This document shows positions 17,398 through 26,065 of a stretch of 64,000 nt of DNA, one piece after another (the stretch's first letter is position 1; every line of letters begins with the position of its first letter). Source of the stretch: Planococcus sp. MB-3u-03 (lineage in GTDB: Bacteria; Bacillota; Bacilli; Bacillales_A; Planococcaceae); assembly GCF_002833405.1 (NCBI RefSeq), contig NZ_CP025135.1:3205501-3269500 (forward strand), in the 5' to 3' direction. The notes under the pieces were generated by a model. The model did not search any database. It was not told where the DNA came from and saw nothing but the letters and a program-made list of their open reading frames with translations. A program made the translations under genes and the position numbers.

Positions 17398-18144
17398 ATG
17401 TTTGTCGCCATTGAAGATGTGAGTTTTTCCTATCCGAATACACAGGCCCCTGCACTTGATCGGTTCACGCTAGACATTAAAAAAGGTGAGGTCATTTCGA
17501 TCCTCGGGCGCAGCGGCAGCGGAAAAAGCACGATTTTGCGCTTGCTCGCCGGGCTTGAGCGGCCGAAACATGGACGCCTGGTCATCCAGGACGAGACCTT
17601 GTTCGACGACAAGACATTTTTGCAGCCGGAAAAGCGCGGCATCGGCATGGTCTTCCAGGACTACGCCTTGTTCCCGCATATGACGGTTGCCGCGAATATC
17701 ATGTTCGGCTTGTCAGGCATGAAAAAAGCTGACAAGAAGCGGCGCATGCGCGAAATGCTTGAACTCGTCGAATTGGAAGAATACGAAAAGCGCTATCCGC
17801 ATCAATTGAGCGGCGGCCAGCAGCAGCGTGTGGCAATTGCCCGAGCGATTGCGCCGAACCCTCATTTGATCCTGCTGGATGAACCGTTCAGTAATTTGGA
17901 TGCCGAGTTGCAAGGGAAAATTCGCAAAGATCTTCGGGAGATTTTGAAAAAGGCGAACATCACCTCCATCTTCGTAACCCACGATGAAAAAGACGCGCAT
18001 ATCCTCGCCGACCGCATTGTGAAATTAAAAGACGGCAAAATGGATTTTGTCGGGCGCCCGTGCGATATGCTCGATACGTTCCGCCAAGAAGCCATTGCCG
18101 AATCCGAAGAAGTATTGAAACCTAAAGCTACCGTCAATGCGTAA
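17398..18144 (+). CDS. Ferric iron ABC transporter, ATPase
   Basis: A 248-residue ABC ATPase. Walker A GRSGSGKST is at about 37-45, the Q-loop at VFQDYALFPH, the signature LSGGQQQR at about 137-144, Walker B LILLDEPFSNLDAE after it, and the switch His in VTHDEKDA. The FbpC-like order and the immediately preceding permease show that it energises that permease. The start is one base after the permease stop, so expression is coupled; the operon ends at a strong terminator. Confidence 0.94.
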   Translation: MFVAIEDVSFSYPNTQAPALDRFTLDIKKGEVISILGRSGSGKSTILRLLAGLERPKHGRLVIQDETLFDDKTFLQPEKRGIGMVFQDYALFPHMTVAANIMFGLSGMKKADKKRRMREMLELVELEEYEKRYPHQLSGGQQQRVAIARAIAPNPHLILLDEPFSNLDAELQGKIRKDLREILKKANITSIFVTHDEKDAHILADRIVKLKDGKMDFVGRPCDMLDTFRQEAIAESEEVLKPKATVNA

Positions 18145-18148
18145 TATA

Positions 18149-18187
18149 GAAAAGCCGGCTCTTCCGTGATGGAAGGGCCGGCTTTTT
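18149..18187. terminator. Bidirectional intrinsic terminator
   Basis: AAAAGCCGGCTCTTCC and GGAAGGGCCGGCTTTTTT form a long stem with loop GTGAT between the iron operon and the converging pabB gene. Confidence 0.85.
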
Positions 18188-18199
18188 TAACTGCTATTT

Positions 18200-19945
18200 T
18201 CACATAGCATGAGTATCAATTTCCACTTTCATCCATCCGCGGACGCTGTTGATGAACCAGATGGCGTCGAATGTGCCGAGCTCTTCTTTTTTCAGCACTT
18301 TCGTTTCGATGCGCCCTTCTTCAATCAGCTGTTCGCGATAGGTGCCGCCGAGCAGGCCGCTTGAGACAGGCGGCGTGTAGAAACGGCCGTCTTTTTCTGC
18401 GACCAGGTTGCCGATGGTGAACTCGGTCAATTCTTCACGTTCATTCCATAGCAGTACGGAAAAAGCGTCAGGTGCGTGCTGTTGGTGCTGTTCATAGATG
18501 CCGCGGTTGGTCGTTTTGTGATAGAGAAATGCATTTCGGTTGTCGACCGGCGATTTGGCGAGTGCGCAGCGGATCGGCTGCTCGATTCGGGCTGCCGGCT
18601 GTGCAGTCAGCTCCATCCTGCCGCTGCGCTCAAGCGTCAGGCGAACTTTGAAAAGGCCTGTCGCATACTGTGAGGCAAGTGATTCCAATTGTTTCGCCAC
18701 AGCCTCTTCATCCCATGCAAAACGGAAATATGCCGCGCTTTTTTTCAGCCTCGCGAGGTGAAGCGCGACCAGCGGATAGTTTCCGTCTTCCAGCTTGAGC
18801 GATTCGAGCAAGGCGAATTCCGGACGCTGGTCGGTCAGCACGCGGGCTTTCGTCAATAGCTCCTCGTACTCGCCTTCGGATGTCGAATCCCAGGTGATGC
18901 CGCCGCCTACGCCGTAGCGTGCAGCCGATTTGTCCTGATCGATGACGACGGTACGGATCGGCACGTTGAAGACGGCATTTTTTCCTGGCGTGATGTAGCC
19001 GATTGCGCCGCAGTAGACTTCCCGCGGCGTCTGTTCGAGTTCGGCGATGTAGCTCATCGTGCTGACTTTCGGCGCGCCAGTGATTGAGCCGCACGGAAAC
19101 AATGCCTGGAACCAGTCGAATACGCTGAGCCCTTCCGGCAGTTCAGCTTCTACTGTTGACGTGAGCTGATGGACAGTCGGGTATTTTTCCGCTTCAAACA
19201 GCTTCGGCACTTGCACTGTTCCCCGCTTGGCGAGTCGGCTCATATCGTTTCGCAATAGATCGACGATCATCAAGTTCTCGGCGCGTTCTTTTTCCGATTC
19301 GAGCAGCACATCCAAAATGGCCTCATCTTCCCAGCTCGTCCTGCCGCGCGGTGCGGTGCCTTTCATCGGCTTCGTGCGGATACGCGGGCCGTCGATGCGG
19401 AAGAATAATTCGGGCGATGCCGACAAAATCTGATGGCGCCCGATATCTAAGTAAGCGCTGTAATCTGCTTGCTGGTTACGTGCAAGCTGCTGGTAAAATG
19501 CTTTCGCATCCCCGTTGAATCCAGCGGTGAGGCGTTCCGTGTAATTCACTTGATAAGTATCGCCTTCTTCGATCGCCTGGCGGATTTTCTGGATGCCGTT
19601 CTTGTACTCAGCCACGGAGCCTTCGAGCGTCCAGGCCGACACTTCATAATTTCCATCGCCTGAAGGTGTTGGCGCTTGTGTTTCGCTATAGATGCCAAAC
19701 CAGACGAGCGGCATTTCGGCTCCCTCATGCACAGCCATTTCCGGATGGAAAGCAGGCGCCGCTTCGTAGGAGACATAGCCCGCCGCGTAATAGCCTTGTG
19801 ACGTGTAACGGTCGACTTGTTCAAAAACGGCTGCCACGTCCTTAAGCGACTTCGCTTCAAGCACCGCGTGCGGTTCGGAAAAGGCGATCGTCTCCGGCGT
19901 TCCGTCGTCTTTCGCAAAATCAAACTGCAGATAAGGGGCCATCAT
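18200..19945 (-). CDS. pabB: Aminodeoxychorismate synthase component I fused to aminodeoxychorismate lyase (PabB-PabC)
   Basis: A 581-residue fusion for p-aminobenzoate synthesis in the folate pathway. Residues about 1-375 are the chorismate-binding domain (KPMKGTAPRGR, then CGSITGAPK and GVGGGITWDSTSEGEYEE). From about residue 395 a class IV PLP aminotransferase-fold domain follows (LLESLKLEDGNYPL, FLYHKTTNR, EREELTEFTIGNLV, PPVSSGLLGGTYRE), as in PabC. One protein would thus make aminodeoxychorismate and release pyruvate from it. The start ATG at 19945 follows GAAAGGAGGCGCAC and lies inside the end of pabA. Confidence 0.92.
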   Translation of the reverse strand: MMAPYLQFDFAKDDGTPETIAFSEPHAVLEAKSLKDVAAVFEQVDRYTSQGYYAAGYVSYEAAPAFHPEMAVHEGAEMPLVWFGIYSETQAPTPSGDGNYEVSAWTLEGSVAEYKNGIQKIRQAIEEGDTYQVNYTERLTAGFNGDAKAFYQQLARNQQADYSAYLDIGRHQILSASPELFFRIDGPRIRTKPMKGTAPRGRTSWEDEAILDVLLESEKERAENLMIVDLLRNDMSRLAKRGTVQVPKLFEAEKYPTVHQLTSTVEAELPEGLSVFDWFQALFPCGSITGAPKVSTMSYIAELEQTPREVYCGAIGYITPGKNAVFNVPIRTVVIDQDKSAARYGVGGGITWDSTSEGEYEELLTKARVLTDQRPEFALLESLKLEDGNYPLVALHLARLKKSAAYFRFAWDEEAVAKQLESLASQYATGLFKVRLTLERSGRMELTAQPAARIEQPIRCALAKSPVDNRNAFLYHKTTNRGIYEQHQQHAPDAFSVLLWNEREELTEFTIGNLVAEKDGRFYTPPVSSGLLGGTYREQLIEEGRIETKVLKKEELGTFDAIWFINSVRGWMKVEIDTHAM

Positions 19946-20543
19946 GTGCGCCTCCTTTCTTCTCACGATTCCATAATTGGGCGTTCTGATAGGCAGTCGC
20001 AAGCATTTGAAACCCATCCTTCGTCAAAATCGATTCGGGATGAAATTGGATGCCCTCGACCGGCAATTCTTTGTGGCGCACGCCCATGATGCTGCCATCC
20101 TCTGCTGTTGCCGTCACTTCGAGAATGTCTGGAAGCGTATCGATTTCTGCCACGAGCGAATGATAACGCACGACCGGCGTCGGTGAACTCAACCCCGCAA
20201 AAACTCCCTGCCCGCTGTGTACCACTTCCGATACTTTGCCGTGGACAGGCTGTGCGCCTTTACGGACTTTGCCTCCGTAAAACTCGACAATGCTCTGGTG
20301 GCCCAGGCACACGCCGAGTATTGGCACAGTCCCGCTGAGCTGTTCGAGCGCTTTGGTCCCGACGCCTGGCTGCAAAGGCTTGCCCGGCCCTGGCGACAGC
20401 ACAATCAGCTCCGGTGATAAGGCTTCGATGTCTTGGAGCACGGCCTGGTCATTCTGGAAGACCTCCACACGCGCACCGAGCCGTTCGAAGTAATGGACCA
20501 GATTATATGTAAATGAATCATAATGATCGATGATGACAATCAC
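19920..20543 (-). CDS. pabA: Aminodeoxychorismate synthase component II (glutamine amidotransferase)
   Basis: A 207-residue class I glutamine amidotransferase of the PabA/TrpG type that supplies ammonia to PabB. The triad is seen: Cys in GVCLGHQ (about residue 79), His and Glu in FHPES (about 168-170), plus LSPGPGKP at 50-57. Its end overlaps the pabB start by 26 bases. The next genes are not tryptophan genes, so the folate role is favoured; in many bacilli such a subunit also serves anthranilate synthase. Confidence 0.93.
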   Translation of the reverse strand: MIVIIDHYDSFTYNLVHYFERLGARVEVFQNDQAVLQDIEALSPELIVLSPGPGKPLQPGVGTKALEQLSGTVPILGVCLGHQSIVEFYGGKVRKGAQPVHGKVSEVVHSGQGVFAGLSSPTPVVRYHSLVAEIDTLPDILEVTATAEDGSIMGVRHKELPVEGIQFHPESILTKDGFQMLATAYQNAQLWNREKKGGAHDGPLSAV

Positions 20544-20802
20544 GGGAAAAACTCCTCTTCAAGTGAAATGTTGCGTAGTTTCATTATAAAGGGAGTGAGG
20601 CGATTAAGTATAGCTTATGCAATAGCATGCAAACAGAAGCATTTCCGAATTAAGTTTACTTAACGGAACACTGACTATAAATAGCCTCATCCGTAAAGCA
20701 CAAAGCTAGTTTATCTAGATTCGCCACTTTAGATAATTAAATCTGCCAGCATGCCCACAATAACATGCTGACCCTCATTTTCCAAATAAAGGATGCATAC
20801 TA
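20544..20802. other. Intergenic region upstream of pabA
   Basis: AT-rich 259 bases before the terminator of the next gene. It must hold the leftward pabA promoter, but I see no clear box and no gene. Confidence 0.4.
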
Positions 20803-20833
20803 AAAACCCGGATCGCCAGGCGTCCGGGTTTTG
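20803..20833 (-). terminator. Intrinsic terminator after hypothetical gene
   Basis: AAAACCCGGA and TCCGGGTTTT flank TCGCCAGGCG; the hairpin directly follows the stop codon of the 132-residue gene. Confidence 0.8.
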
Positions 20834-20838
20834 TCTAT

Positions 20839-21237
20839 TTAATCGATCTGGCGCAATGCGGCAGCGAGCCGTGCGGCGAAATTCTCCGGCGGTTCCTCTG
20901 CAATCAGGCGCAGACACACAATATTCGGGTTCGAGTCGATGCTTTGTTCAAATTCTGTCGGCAAGGCAATCGGGTATTGCTGCAATGCTTGCGTAAATAA
21001 CGGCACTTCTTCAGGGAGCAGGTAAATGTCTGCTTCATTCATGGCAGAGCCATCGGATTTCAGGTTTCGAAACGATATATCGTGTTCCAGTGTGCAATCA
21101 AAACTTTTATCATGCAATTGAATGGTTACGGTCCGGTTTTTCTTGATCAGGCATTCCATGTCCGTGGTATCGGTTTCTGCCTCAAGCAAGTTACCGACCT
21201 GTTGTGCCAGGTCCATGATAGTGTGTTCGATTTTCAT
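20839..21237 (-). CDS. Hypothetical protein, 132 residues
   Basis: I do not recognise this family. The protein is soluble and acidic, with no signal peptide or membrane helix. It starts MKIEHTIMDLAQQV and has a segment DIYLLPEEVPLFTQALQQYP near the middle, then an Ala-rich end (NFAARLAAALRQID). It has its own ribosome site (AAAGGGGAACGAT) and is bounded by hairpins on both sides, so it appears to be a real single-gene unit. Confidence 0.7.
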   Translation of the reverse strand: MKIEHTIMDLAQQVGNLLEAETDTTDMECLIKKNRTVTIQLHDKSFDCTLEHDISFRNLKSDGSAMNEADIYLLPEEVPLFTQALQQYPIALPTEFEQSIDSNPNIVCLRLIAEEPPENFAARLAAALRQID

Positions 21238-21278
21238 ATCGTTCCCCTTTCTTAAAGCAAATTACGCCGAAAAGAAAA

Positions 21279-21317
21279 CGCCGAAAAAAACCCAAGCAAG
21301 GGCTTTTTTCGGCGTTG
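21279..21317 (-). terminator. Intrinsic terminator after small lipoprotein gene
   Basis: AACGCCGAAAAAA and TTTTTTCGGCGTT form the stem with an inner CCC/GGG pairing. It lies 165 bases beyond the end of the acidic lipoprotein gene and before the hypothetical gene. Confidence 0.65.
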
Positions 21318-21481
21318 GTTCCAGCGCTATAGTCTGTTCCATTTTACCAAATTAGAGTTGTATGTTTTTGAGCAGTGATAATTAATGCCTGATCGGAAAT
21401 ACTATGGCTTCCCGTTCGTGAATAGTATAAGATAAATCGTTCAAAAAGGGAAACTATAGGCCTACACTTACTTATACAAAA

Positions 21482-21661
21482 TCAATCTTCTTCATCTTCT
21501 TCATCATCTTCATTATCTTCCGAATCCCCTTGATTCTCGCCCGGCATGACATCCGTTTCTTGCTCCATCTCCGGCTCGTCTTCCTCGCCGCCGCAAGCAG
21601 CAAGCATTCCCGCAGACAATATTGCAGCTGCGCCGACTTTCAGCCATTTCTGTTGTGCCAT
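21482..21661 (-). CDS. Tiny acidic lipoprotein, 59 residues
   Basis: A small gene with a strong AGGAGGAAGG ribosome site before ATG at 21661. It encodes a lipoprotein signal (MAQQKWLKVGAAAILSAG, then MLAACGG with the lipobox Cys at 23) and a mature tail of only about 36 residues, nearly all acidic (GGEEDEPEMEQETD, ending in a run of Glu and Asp). No family is recognised. A lipid-anchored, strongly negative peptide on the outer face of the membrane could bind cations or wall polymers; this is inference. Confidence 0.75.
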   Translation of the reverse strand: MAQQKWLKVGAAAILSAGMLAACGGEEDEPEMEQETDVMPGENQGDSEDNEDDEEDEED

Positions 21662-21735
21662 AGACCTTCCTCCTCTGTTTCAGTTCCTTATTAGCTCTAT
21701 ACCCGCTTGTCAAAAGGAGAAACTACAGGAGACTT

Positions 21736-22215
21736 TCAAAAGTTGGCAGCTAAGGGCACGCCTTTATGATGGCTGTATTTCGTCAACACACTTTTCGCGA
21801 ACGCATCACAGCGCAGACGGTCATCCGCAGACGGCATCTGTTCGACTTTGAGCGTTGCGGCTAAGACGGTTGTCGCATGCAGCATGTCCCGGAACAGATC
21901 TACCGCGCCACAATACGTCGCAAAGCAGCGGTCTCCTGTTCCGAATACGCCTGTGATGTGCGTCTTATCCTGCTGTTCCATCGCTTCGTACAGGCCATGC
22001 AGCTGCTTCGGGATTTCCCCGTTCATCCACGTATAAGTACCGACTAAAACTATATCGTAACGGGATAGTTTAGAGAGATTGAATTCTTTCACTCGAAAAA
22101 CATCCGGCTGCAGCCCCTGCCGCACGAATGCATCCACTACCATACGGGCGAGGCATTCGGTATGCCCCGTCGCAGAAGCATAGACAATTGCGACGTTCGG
22201 TTTATAATTCGTCAA
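21736..22215 (-). CDS. Flavodoxin
   Basis: A 159-residue flavodoxin with the FMN phosphate loop ATGHTE at about 15-20, the aromatic loop GTYTWMNGEIP at about 59-69 and GTGDRCFATYCGAVDLF at about 92-108. It overlaps the end of the ribonucleotide reductase small-subunit gene by 14 bases, so it is part of that operon. It takes the place where many class Ib operons carry nrdI, and may supply electrons for assembly or repair of the metal-tyrosyl radical. That role is inferred from position; sequence is of ordinary flavodoxin type. Confidence 0.9.
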   Translation of the reverse strand: MTNYKPNVAIVYASATGHTECLARMVVDAFVRQGLQPDVFRVKEFNLSKLSRYDIVLVGTYTWMNGEIPKQLHGLYEAMEQQDKTHITGVFGTGDRCFATYCGAVDLFRDMLHATTVLAATLKVEQMPSADDRLRCDAFAKSVLTKYSHHKGVPLAANF

Positions 22216-23239
22216 AGCCGTTCGACTCCGATACTTTCGTATAGGCGCGTGATTTCTGTTCGAAGAAATCCGACTTCGTACTGTTCATCATCTCATCGCC
22301 GAAGACGCGGATCCACGGCATCGGGTTATCGCGTGTTTCATAGAGGTTGCCGAGGCCGATTTGGCGCAGTCGCTTGTTTGCCAAATACTCGACGTATTCG
22401 TTGAACTCATCAAGATCCAGGCCGTCGATATCCCCTAGGATATGCTGTGCCCATTCTTTTTCGAGTTCGACGGCGTGCGCTACTTCATCGCGGATCCAGT
22501 CGTTCATCTCATCTGTCGCGAGTTCCGGGTTTTCTGCGATCAAGATACGGATAAACTGGGAAACGAAATAGGCGTGCTGCATTTCGTCACGCTGGATATA
22601 GCTGATCATCGTGCTCGTTTTGAGCATTTTCTGCTGGCGGGCTAGGTGGTAGAAAAACGCAAAGCCCGCATAGAAATAAATGCCTTCCAAGTTAATCGAA
22701 TTGACCGCAAGCTTCAATAAGTTTTCCAGATTGGGCTCCGTACGGAACGCTTCGTACGCAGATAAGATCCGTGCGTTGCGCTTTCTGACGAGCGGGTCGT
22801 TCTTTGCTTCGTCAAAGCGCCGGTTCTGTTCATCAAGTGGCACGAGTGAACTGAGTACGTAGGAATACGACTCGGTATGGACCGCTTCCTGCTGGGCGAT
22901 GACGGCAAAAATCGACTTGAAGCTCGAATCGCTGACATAGTCCATTACTTGAGTCATCGTCGGCGTCTGCAGGCTGTCAAGAGACGCGAGTTGTGTGTTG
23001 ATGCGCAAAAAGACGTCTTTTTCGGTATCCGATAGTGAGTCCCAATTTTTAATATCATCCTGCATATTGATTTCCTGCGCTTTCCAGAAGTTCGCCAGCA
23101 GCGCTTGGTACAGTTCATACATATGCGGATGGGCGATATCGTTCCAATTGAGCAAGCCGGAGCTCGCCCCGCCGACAATGGCGGTCGAGCGGTTCGGTGC
23201 ATCCGGGTCCATCAATGGTTGTTTCGTTAAGGTTTGCAT
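22202..23239 (-). CDS. nrdF: Ribonucleoside-diphosphate reductase small (beta) subunit
   Basis: A 345-residue class I radical-generating subunit. The metal ligands and radical site are seen: E-x2-H in QQEAVHTESY with the radical Tyr four residues after the His, a second Glu in NLEGIYFYAGF, and E-x2-H in RDEMQHAYF. The C-terminal tail (KVSESNGFDEL) would dock on the large subunit. I prefer the ATG at 23239 since AAAGGATGAGGAGT precedes it; a start three codons earlier has its ribosome site too close. NrdB would be an equally fair name. It follows the large subunit by a few bases. Confidence 0.94.
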   Translation of the reverse strand: MQTLTKQPLMDPDAPNRSTAIVGGASSGLLNWNDIAHPHMYELYQALLANFWKAQEINMQDDIKNWDSLSDTEKDVFLRINTQLASLDSLQTPTMTQVMDYVSDSSFKSIFAVIAQQEAVHTESYSYVLSSLVPLDEQNRRFDEAKNDPLVRKRNARILSAYEAFRTEPNLENLLKLAVNSINLEGIYFYAGFAFFYHLARQQKMLKTSTMISYIQRDEMQHAYFVSQFIRILIAENPELATDEMNDWIRDEVAHAVELEKEWAQHILGDIDGLDLDEFNEYVEYLANKRLRQIGLGNLYETRDNPMPWIRVFGDEMMNSTKSDFFEQKSRAYTKVSESNGFDEL

Positions 23240-23254
23240 ACTCCTCATCCTTTC

Positions 23255-25432
23255 TTAGCTTTCACATGCCTCGCATGCTTCGATTTCTTCCTGCGACGTG
23301 CTGCGCACATAATAGCTCGTCTTCAATCCGCAATTCCACGCTTCGAGGTGCAACTCCAGCAATTCCTTAGCGCGGATCGTGTGCGGCACATACAAATTAA
23401 AACTGATCGACTGGTCGATATGGCGCTGTCTCGCGGCATTTTGGCGGATGCTCCATTTTTGGTCGAGCACGTGGCGTGCGCGGCGGTAATAGTCATATGT
23501 CCGGTGATTGAGGTCCGGTGCCGTTACATTAAAGCGGAAATTCTTTTTCTCTTCTGCGTATTCGACGGCATACAGCGGATCGATGCCGTCTGTCGAACCG
23601 CCAATTTTAGCGGTCGACGAGTTCGGCGCAACAGCCATCATCCAGCCATTGCGGACACCAGATGCTGCAACTTTGCGGCGCAGCGCGTCCCAGCGTTCAC
23701 TGTTGTAGCCGCGGCGCTCGAAAAAGCTGCCTGTATGCCATTCGGAATTCTGGAATTCACTGAAAGCCCCTTTTTCCTCTGCCAATCCCGCAGATGCGCG
23801 GATGGTGTGCCAAGCGATTTCTTCGTACAAACTGTCTGCATACTCGACCGCTTCTTCTGTTTCCCAATGGATGCTGCGAAGCGCCAGCAGATGATGCCAA
23901 CCGAATGTTCCTAACCCAACGGCGCGGTACTTGCCATTCGTCACTTCTGCCTGGCCGACCGAAATCGTGTTCAAGTCGATGACATTATCGAGCATGCGCA
24001 ATTGAATCGGGATGAGGCGGGATAAGACGTCCGCCTGCACCGCTCTTGGCAAGTTGATGGACGATAAATTGCAGACGACGAAATCGCCCGGTTTTTTCAC
24101 AGTGACCAAATTGCCTTCTTCGTCTTTGTATTCTTTGATAATTTCAGTCGGCGACATGTTCTGTGCGATTTCACTGCACAGATTACTGCAGTAGATAGAT
24201 GTTTTGCCAATGCCGCGCAAGTGCTTGTTTGGGTTTTGGCGGTTCACTTCGTCGCGGTAGAACATGTACGGCGTTCCGGTCTCGAGTTGCGACACCATGA
24301 TGCGCGCCATAACATCCATCGCACGGAACGATTTTCTGGCCAATAAAGGATGGTTGACCGCTTCCTCGTATTTTTCCGTAAAGTATTTACGGTCCGTTTC
24401 ATCGTAGAAATCTTCCAGGCCAAGCGGATTGCCCTGGTCGTCTTTCCAGCCCATCACTTGCTTGACTTCGTGCGGGCAAAACGTATGCCATTCGCCGATG
24501 CTGCGGCCGTTGTCATCCGTTTCCTGCAATTTTTGCATAAACAAATCCGGAATCGACACGCCGGTGAAAATATCGTGTGCTTTGCGGCGCTCATCGCCGT
24601 TATTTGTTTTCAAATCCAAGAAGCCATTCATGATGTCTTTATGGAATACATCAAGGTAAACTGCCACTGCGCCTTGGCGCTGGCCAAGCTGGTCGACGCT
24701 GACGGCTGTGTCGTTAAGCAGGCGAATCCACGGGATGACGCCTGACGAATTGCCTTTGAATTTACGGATGTCGGAACCAAGTGCGCGCACTTTCCCGTAA
24801 TAAACGCCGAGGCCGCCGCCGTCTTTACTGAGGCGCGCGACGTCCCAGTTGTTCTGGTAAATGCCATCAAGCGAATCCGCTACTGTGTCGATAAAGCACG
24901 AGGACATTTGCCCGAAGCTCTTCCCGGCATTCGATAAGGTCGGTGTCGCCACTGTCATATACAAATTGCTCATCGCCCAATATGCTTCTTTGACGAGTTC
25001 GAGGCGGCGCACTTTCGGCTCTTTTTGCATCAAGGTCATCGCGATGACAAGAAACCGCTCCTGCGGCAATTCCCACACACGCCCGTCATAGTCTTTTGCC
25101 AAATAACGATCCGCCAATAAAAACAGGCCTATGTAATTGAATAATTCATCGCGTTCTGGCGCAATTTCTTGGCCTAATACACGGATTTCGTCCTCGGAAT
25201 AAGCTTCCAGCAAATCTTTCGAATAAATGCCGAGTCGGCTCAGCCCCTCGATCAACCCGTAAAAATCATCGTATTTGTTCGCTGCGCTATAGCCGCGCGT
25301 TTGTGCAGCTTGTTCGTATAATTTCTCCAAATACAATCCTGCTGCTTCGAAGGTCCAATGCGGCTCGTCCATCGACACCCGGTCAAGTGCATCTTGAATT
25401 TTTTTATCGCGTTCTACTGCCCCTAAAGTCAT
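23255..25432 (-). CDS. nrdE: Ribonucleoside-diphosphate reductase large (alpha) subunit
   Basis: A 725-residue class I catalytic subunit that reduces ribonucleotides to deoxyribonucleotides. Seen: the redox Cys in QMSSCFIDT, the radical-site region CSNLCSEI and CNLSSINL, the loop APNSSTAKIGGSTDGIDP, and the C-terminal redox pair in EACEACES. There is no ATP-cone at the N-terminus, so overall activity regulation by dATP at such a cone is not expected. The start ATG is two bases past the thioesterase stop with the ribosome site inside that gene. The operon lies under a cobalamin riboswitch, implying a B12-dependent class II enzyme elsewhere in the genome. Confidence 0.95.
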   Translation of the reverse strand: MTLGAVERDKKIQDALDRVSMDEPHWTFEAAGLYLEKLYEQAAQTRGYSAANKYDDFYGLIEGLSRLGIYSKDLLEAYSEDEIRVLGQEIAPERDELFNYIGLFLLADRYLAKDYDGRVWELPQERFLVIAMTLMQKEPKVRRLELVKEAYWAMSNLYMTVATPTLSNAGKSFGQMSSCFIDTVADSLDGIYQNNWDVARLSKDGGGLGVYYGKVRALGSDIRKFKGNSSGVIPWIRLLNDTAVSVDQLGQRQGAVAVYLDVFHKDIMNGFLDLKTNNGDERRKAHDIFTGVSIPDLFMQKLQETDDNGRSIGEWHTFCPHEVKQVMGWKDDQGNPLGLEDFYDETDRKYFTEKYEEAVNHPLLARKSFRAMDVMARIMVSQLETGTPYMFYRDEVNRQNPNKHLRGIGKTSIYCSNLCSEIAQNMSPTEIIKEYKDEEGNLVTVKKPGDFVVCNLSSINLPRAVQADVLSRLIPIQLRMLDNVIDLNTISVGQAEVTNGKYRAVGLGTFGWHHLLALRSIHWETEEAVEYADSLYEEIAWHTIRASAGLAEEKGAFSEFQNSEWHTGSFFERRGYNSERWDALRRKVAASGVRNGWMMAVAPNSSTAKIGGSTDGIDPLYAVEYAEEKKNFRFNVTAPDLNHRTYDYYRRARHVLDQKWSIRQNAARQRHIDQSISFNLYVPHTIRAKELLELHLEAWNCGLKTSYYVRSTSQEEIEACEACES

Positions 25433-25433
25433 T

Positions 25434-25922
25434 TCAACACAGCTCCTTTGCGTATTCGTTTGCGATCATTCGGCGTTCTTTTCGCTCCTGTGCGTTCTCA
25501 AACAAACGTTTTTCATTTTCCGTTTCCGGTACTACGCCTGCGACCGGCGTCGGCCGACCTTCTGCATCCACGGCCACCATCGTTAAAATCGAAGTGGTCG
25601 TCAAACTGCGCGTGCCGCTTTCGATGTGCTGGCATTCTGCTTTGACGTACACTTCCATCGAGGTCCGGCCTGTTGAAATGACGACGCCTTCCAAAATCAA
25701 GATATCGCCGACTTTTGCCGAGGACAGGAAATTGACGTTGTCGATCGATGCGGTCACGACTGCGCGGCGGCTATGTTTCATTGCCGAGATGGCGGCGATT
25801 TCGTCGATATACGCGAGGACGGTGCCCCCGAAAATCGTGCCCATATGATTGGTATCCGGCGGCAAGACGAGCCGGGACTGGATGGTCCTGGATACGCCAG
25901 CCGGAAGTTGTTCTCTATGCAT
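25434..25922 (-). CDS. Acyl-CoA thioesterase (hotdog fold)
   Basis: A 162-residue hotdog thioesterase of the YkhA/acyl-CoA hydrolase type, with the family pattern NHMGTIFGGTVLAYIDEIAA at about 25-44. It would hydrolyse medium- or long-chain acyl-CoA in the cytoplasm. Its stop is two bases from the ribonucleotide reductase start, so it is the first gene of that operon, an odd companion for DNA precursor synthesis. Upstream are a perfect riboswitch-type terminator and a cobalamin riboswitch. The ATG has AGGAGG eight bases ahead. Confidence 0.92.
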   Translation of the reverse strand: MHREQLPAGVSRTIQSRLVLPPDTNHMGTIFGGTVLAYIDEIAAISAMKHSRRAVVTASIDNVNFLSSAKVGDILILEGVVISTGRTSMEVYVKAECQHIESGTRSLTTTSILTMVAVDAEGRPTPVAGVVPETENEKRLFENAQERKERRMIANEYAKELC

Positions 25923-25940
25923 AACGAATTCCTCCTTATA

Positions 25941-25979
25941 AAAACAAAAAAGCCCCCACTCTCCGAAGAGAATGGGGGC
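25941..25979 (-). terminator. Riboswitch expression-platform terminator
   Basis: Read leftward, GCCCCCATTCTC and GAGAGTGGGGGC pair around TTCG and are followed by TTTTTTGTTTTT. It lies between the cobalamin aptamer and the thioesterase ribosome site, so it is the likely B12-dependent stop. Confidence 0.85.
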
Positions 25980-26065
25980 ATAAACGCAAGTTAATTAGGT
26001 GGGCACACTTGGGCCGCACAAACCAAACCTTTGTCATCCTTCCCAATTCCCGGAGAAGTGCAAAA

